From the NCBI GenBank assembly GCA_051453625.1, contig JBOZIK010000001.1, forward strand, positions 273,243,200-273,280,276: 37,077 bases of DNA, in the 5' to 3' direction. This document shows, piece after piece, positions 33,280 to 37,077 of this stretch; position 1 is the first letter of the stretch; each line of letters opens with the position of its first letter. Origin of the DNA: Welwitschia mirabilis (Eukaryota; Gnetophyta; Gnetopsida; Welwitschiales). The notes under the pieces were generated by a model, which saw only the letters and a program-made list of their open reading frames with translations, made no database searches and was not told the origin of the DNA. The position numbers and the translations under genes were made by a program.

Positions 33280-33930
33280 TTAACATTAGTTAAAGGGCTA
33301 AGGTTTTTAATGATATCAACTTTAGTAGGGTCCATTCTAATCCCTTTTTTCAAAATGTAATGTCCTAAAATACTTCCATGATTAACAAGAAGAAAACTCT
33401 TTTTCCAACTTAGATGTAAACCACTCTCTATACATTAATCCAAAACTTTATCTAATTGTTCTATGGTTTATTCAAAAGTTTCATCAAAGATGAAGAAGAC
33501 ATCCATAAAAATTTCAATAGAGTCATCTAATAAGTTATAAAAGATTCTTACCATAATTCATTAAAAGGTTCTAGGAGTATTGCATAGTCCAAAGGGCATT
33601 CATCTAAAGGCAAAGATTCCAAAGGATAAGGTAAAGTTGTTTTGACTTGGTTCTCACTTGCTATGCAAATTTAATTATAACCACTATATCCATCAAGGAA
33701 ATAATAGTAGATGTAACCTTGTATTCTATCAAGTACTTAATCAAGAAATGGTAAATAATAATGATCCTTTTTAGTGACCTTACTAAGTTTTCTAAAATCA
33801 ATGCACATTCTTCATTTTTCCTCTTTCTTTGAAACTACTATAAAAGGGCTAATCCACTCATATCGTATATAACATTTATGATCCTAGCATCCATAAGTTT
33901 AATGATTTCATCATTAACTATTTACTTAAG
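33280..33930 (-). pseudogene. Athila-type reverse transcriptase, decayed
   Basis: Minus-strand blocks in order: MCIDFRKLSKVTKKDHYYLP-like (about 33770-33830), YYFLDGYSGYN (about 33670-33710), ENQVKTTLPYP then PLDECPLDYA (33580-33660), IEIFMDVFFIFDETFE (33470-33515), CIESGLHLSW, ILGHYILKKGIRMDPTKVDI and VRSFLDHDSFYY (33240-33440). They match the Athila RT from fingers to connection. The active site should read FMDD and here reads FMDV, losing one catalytic Asp. Stops stand at Gln positions (GYN-stop), as C-to-T changes give. Confidence 0.85.
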
Positions 33931-34499
33931 AACTATCTTAAGCCTTTTTTAAGGTTTCCTAACAGGTTTAGCATTAGCTTCAAAGTAAATCTTGTGTTGG
34001 ACTATAAAAATTAGAATGGTAGCTAAGTCTTGATGGTTCCAAGTAAAATATTCTTATTTAAATGTTAAGAGTAAGATTAAGATGGATTCTTATTAAGAAG
34101 TTAGAACATCACTTATTATTATGGGTTTTATCTAATTTTTAAATTAAAAAATATATTTTCAACCTTGGGTAGTTTCTTTAATTATAGTTTAAGATTTTTA
34201 GCTGTTGTTCCATCTGTTGCGAGCATGATAGATGTGGGATGACACTCTACAAAAGTTTTTCTATTTAGTAAATATGTTGAATTTCTTCCTATTTGATGTG
34301 TTCTTCATTCTTAGACTCAAGACAGTGTGTTTCATTTAGATTGTCATATAAAGTTGGTTTTGTAACATGATTAATCTCTTTTTAATTAGTTATTTCATAA
34401 AAATAAGGTTGATTTCAATCCTTCTTTTAAGTTAGATTCATTTATTAGGTCATTTTTAGCAGTATCAAATACTTGAATGGTAAACTTTTTATTGCCAAA

Positions 34500-34860
34500 A
34501 TGACATTCAATCATCCTAGTCTGTGTGTCAATGATTTAATAGATAGTTACACAAAAAGCTCTTTTTAAGAGAAGTGAATAACCTCCATCATATTTCACCT
34601 CATGATGACAACATCTATGGGGTAAAAGAATTCCTTATTTTAGATGACTAGGTTTTTGGTAATCCCTAAAGGTATTTTAATTGAAGTATCAATGAATTTC
34701 AAAATAGTTCGTGTACGTTATATACTATTTCCTAACCCTAGTCTCTTACATATATGAAAGGCATGATGTTTACACTAGTCCTTATGTCAATTAAAGCTTT
34801 TTAAATTCTTTTGTTTTCTTCTAAAGTAACACTCACAGTTGCATCTTTAAGTTCTTTGAA
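34500..34860 (-). pseudogene. Athila-type aspartic protease, decayed
   Basis: The minus strand reads KALIDIRTSVNIMPFIYV, then RLGLGNS, then IPLGITKNLVI and FFYPIDVVIM. In family members this is 'KALCDLGASVNLMP', 'LGLG', 'P.GI.EDVLV' and 'F..PVDFVVLD'. The catalytic D-L-G-A-S has become D-I-R-T-S, so it could not cleave even if translated. The product would normally mature the gag-pol polyprotein. Confidence 0.7.
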
Positions 34861-35094
34861 TTTAGTATGATGACTAAGTTAGAAATAGATTGAGAAAGAA
34901 AAACTCTACTAGAAATGGTACTTTTTTGTTTTCTTCTTGCTATGTCCTTCCATAACTTAAAATATTTTGGGTCTTCTTTCAAGAGTTTCTAAAAAGTCAA
35001 GTTGATGTTTACTTTCTACATTAAGATTCTTAAGTATTCATTAAAGGTAGGATTTACATTTAACTGATCAAACCAAGAAGTAGATGGTTTCTTT

Positions 35095-35166
35095 TCCTTG
35101 TTTTCTTATAAAGTATTTTTATTGGAGGTTTTAATATGTAATGTTGATGGAAAGTTATAGAAGTCC
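35095..35166. repeat. 72-bp duplication, left copy, at a gap edge
   Basis: Identical to 35267-35338. The two copies directly flank the 100-N gap. Confidence 0.95.
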
Positions 35167-35266
35167 NNNNNNNNNNNNNNNNNNNNNNNNNNNNNNNNNN
35201 NNNNNNNNNNNNNNNNNNNNNNNNNNNNNNNNNNNNNNNNNNNNNNNNNNNNNNNNNNNNNNNNNN
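35167..35266. other. assembly gap (100 N), probably false
   Basis: Exactly 100 Ns between two identical 72-bp sequences. The contig ends very likely overlap and were not joined. Confidence 0.95.
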
Positions 35267-35338
35267 TCCTTGTTTTCTTATAAAGTATTTTTATTGGAGG
35301 TTTTAATATGTAATGTTGATGGAAAGTTATAGAAGTCC
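35267..35338. repeat. 72-bp duplication, right copy, at a gap edge
   Basis: Identical to 35095-35166, beginning 'tccttgttttcttataaag'. Confidence 0.95.
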
Positions 35339-35399
35339 AAAATTTCTACATCATCTTCTTCATTCACTTAAACATCTTTGAAAGTTTAAACCTCATGAG

Positions 35400-36725
35400 G
35401 AGGATGTGTTATATCATTTATACTTCTTATTACTACTTTTAAATCTTTCTTGACTTTATTTAAGTTAGGTAAATCTTAAGATGCAAGAGATCCTTGTGGC
35501 GTTTAATTGGTCAGAATTATTTGTTAAAACACATCCACTAAGTTTTCAATGTTAATATTAGTCTTTTCTTGCACTTTTCGCATCTCTTCTATGGATTCTC
35601 TAAATGAATAATTCTAATTTTGTTAAAATTAGGTTTAAAGTTGGAATTTATAAATCTATTTTAAAAATGTCTCCATTGAGCTTATCCACCTAATGTTTAT
35701 TGAAATCGTGATTGACTTTTAAATTTAGGTGTTATTTGATTGAAGGCACAAACTTCCTCAAACATATTCTTCTTACAACTTGGTAATAAGGGATACTATT
35801 TAGTTGGATGGGAGTTGTCTTCACAAATTTCACAAGTTGAAGTTGATTTATCATCCTTTACTACTTTTTAATCAACTCTCATTTGTGTATACTTCTCTAA
35901 AGTGATAGTGAAATCTTTAATAAAATTAGTTGAGTTACCTCTCTCTTCTTTCTTGTTATGTTTAATCTTCTTTAAATTCCTTATGATTTTTCCTATGGTA
36001 TAAGTTTCTTTAGTGGGTTTAGACTAGGTTTGACTTATTTATAGTAGGTTTTCCAACATACTCCATGATTCTTTCAAAACTAAGTTCAACAAGTTATGTC
36101 CACAAGAAAAATCTACAAATTATTTGGTTTAGCAATTTAATTCACTTTAGAAATAATCAGCTAATTTTTCCTTATGGAATTCATCAATAGGGTTGGAATG
36201 GCTATCTATAATATAATGTTCATAAGCCATAGCATAATCCTCATGAGGTTTTTGTTGAAAGTTGATCACTTCCTTTTTTCTTATTCTCATGGAACTTTCA
36301 CTCAAAAATCATTTGATAAAAACTTCTTGCACTTGACTGTAAGACTTAAGACTCTTATATGGAATAGTTTTAAGCCAAATTTTTACCTTTTCTTTAAGTG
36401 TGATTGGAAAATTAATCATGTAGATATGATCACTAATATGTTCCTTTCCATTCCCTAAGGTAAGCACAAGTTATTTAATATCAGCTAAATGTTGGAAAGA
36501 ATCCTCCTTAGCTTTTCCTAAAAAAGTTGGATATGCACTCAAATTTCTTAACTATACATCATCACTAGGGGGTAAATCAAAGTAATTTTGAATTTTACAT
36601 TTTTTATTAGTAATTAAATCTCTAAGAGTAATGTCTGCATTCATAGTAGAAGTTTCTATTACAATTAGAGTACTAGACGAAGCAATTCATTTTTGTTTTT
36701 GTGACGATTTTGATATATTTGACAT
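35400..36725 (-). pseudogene. Athila-type gag, decayed
   Basis: The probable start is the ATG at 36725 (MSNISKSSQK). At 36215-36410 the minus strand reads FPITLKEKVKIWLKTIP, then SYSQVQEVFIK, a stop, FLSESS, KKEVINFQQKPHED and YAMAYEHY. This is the capsid-like retrotransposon gag domain ('L...A..WL.......SW..L...F...F........R..I..F.Q...E.L..AW.R'). At 35801-35838 CEICEDNSHPT is a degenerate zinc knuckle, followed by the Phe/Asn/Gln-rich tail (RFINSNFKPNFN) usual in Athila gag. Gag would form the particle that packages the RNA. A 100-N gap with a duplicated 72-bp flank (35095-35338) sits in the downstream part. The plus-strand frame at 36174-36458 is antisense to this gene. Confidence 0.8.
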
Positions 36726-37077
36726 ATTTGAAGAAGAAATAATACAATATACTTCTACACTATAATTTTATTTTGTAAAATATGATTTTAAAACAATAAA
36801 AGAAAAAAAAATCTTTTTCTTCAATTTTGGGAATTTGCATACCTAGGATATGCATACCTCTATTTTTATCATAGTTGAATAATCCTTCTCTGATGTTTTC
36901 TTCAATTAGGTTCTATTCTCTCTAATATTTCATCTATCTACCAGAATTCACCATGTCCCTACATGCTAAAATAACACATAAAAAACTAAAATAAAAAATA
37001 GTAAACTATCATTTACCTATTCATGGAGATGACAAGGAGAACAATCATCATAGTAAAAGAAAACCAAACTCAGAAAA
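36726..37077 (-). other. Athila-type 5' leader (probable)
   Basis: Non-coding sequence upstream of the gag ATG. It should contain the leader and perhaps the PBS and LTR end. No convincing PBS was found. It includes a direct repeat of 'tgcataccta' and 'tgcatacctc' (36837 and 36851). Confidence 0.35.

Larger units (their letters stand above)
31600..36725 (-). mobile_element. Athila-type Ty3-gypsy element, gag-pol, decayed
   Basis: Minus-strand order is gag (36725 to about 35400), protease (about 34860 to 34500), reverse transcriptase (about 33930 to 33280), RNase H (about 33050 to 32700), then integrase (about 32560 to 31750). The motifs resemble the Athila branch of plant gypsy elements. Long runs of recognisable protein survive, but frames shift and many stops interrupt them. 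The 5' LTR should be beyond the right edge. The 3' LTR could be X-B, beyond the Y segments. Confidence 0.8.

Noticed and set aside
36174-36458. 94-codon plus-strand reading frame
   Set aside because: Antisense of the Athila gag domain.
36928-36953. Possible Athila PBS (minus strand TGGTGAATTCTGGTAGATAG)
   Set aside because: Well placed upstream of gag, but matches the usual gypsy PBS types at too few positions, even allowing for C-to-T changes.
1-37077. CRISPR arrays, bacterial operons, organelle-type genes, tRNA or rRNA genes
   Set aside because: None visible. The tandem repeats lack regular unique spacers, and all recognisable proteins are plant retroelement proteins.

Overview
This is plant nuclear DNA from a very AT-rich, gene-poor, repeat-filled region. 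I find no intact host gene, tRNA, rRNA or CRISPR array. Everything recognisable is the eroded remains of four kinds of plant retroelement: an L1-type LINE with a zinc-knuckle ORF1, a Ty1-copia element, a Ty3-gypsy chromovirus, and a Ty3-gypsy element of Athila type. All of them run on the minus strand. Around them lie LTR copies and two long, degenerate tandem repeats. The mix points to a seed plant; I cannot name the species. Reading frames are broken by many stops, and CpG is rare by eye, as expected of old, methylated, deaminated transposons.

Layout. 1-126: end of a plus-strand LTR plus a primer binding site. About 175-2580: minus-strand L1 LINE (ORF1 zinc knuckle, endonuclease, linker before RT; the RT lies off the left edge). 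About 2690-3410: a tandem repeat of about 51 bp. 3411-4470: nothing recognised. 4471-13128: a Ty1-copia element with both short LTRs, PBS, polypurine tract and a 5-bp target-site duplication (one mismatch). It lacks most of RT and all of RNase H, and a plus-strand gypsy-type LTR copy (about 10880-12300) lies in its leader. 13129-16850: nothing recognised except a microrepeat. About 16900-22150: minus-strand chromovirus (RT, integrase, chromodomain, start of the 3' LTR). About 22265-23795: a degenerate 27/28-bp minisatellite. 23796-25260: unassigned. About 25265-31420: a head-to-tail array of LTR-like ('X') and LTR-adjacent ('Y') segments. About 31600-36725: minus-strand Athila-type gag, protease, RT, RNase H and integrase, all pseudogenised.

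Assembly. There are four runs of N: 7274-7923, 26114-26213, 30660-31050 and 35167-35266. The last is flanked by an exact 72-bp duplication and is probably an unmerged contig overlap. The 26114 gap also separates two related sequences.

Nothing here works as a functioning system. The parts most likely to be undescribed are the two minisatellites (51 bp and 27/28 bp) and the X/Y array next to the Athila element. Domain calls come from reading translations by eye and from knowledge of the families. Boundaries given as 'about' are uncertain by tens to hundreds of bases.
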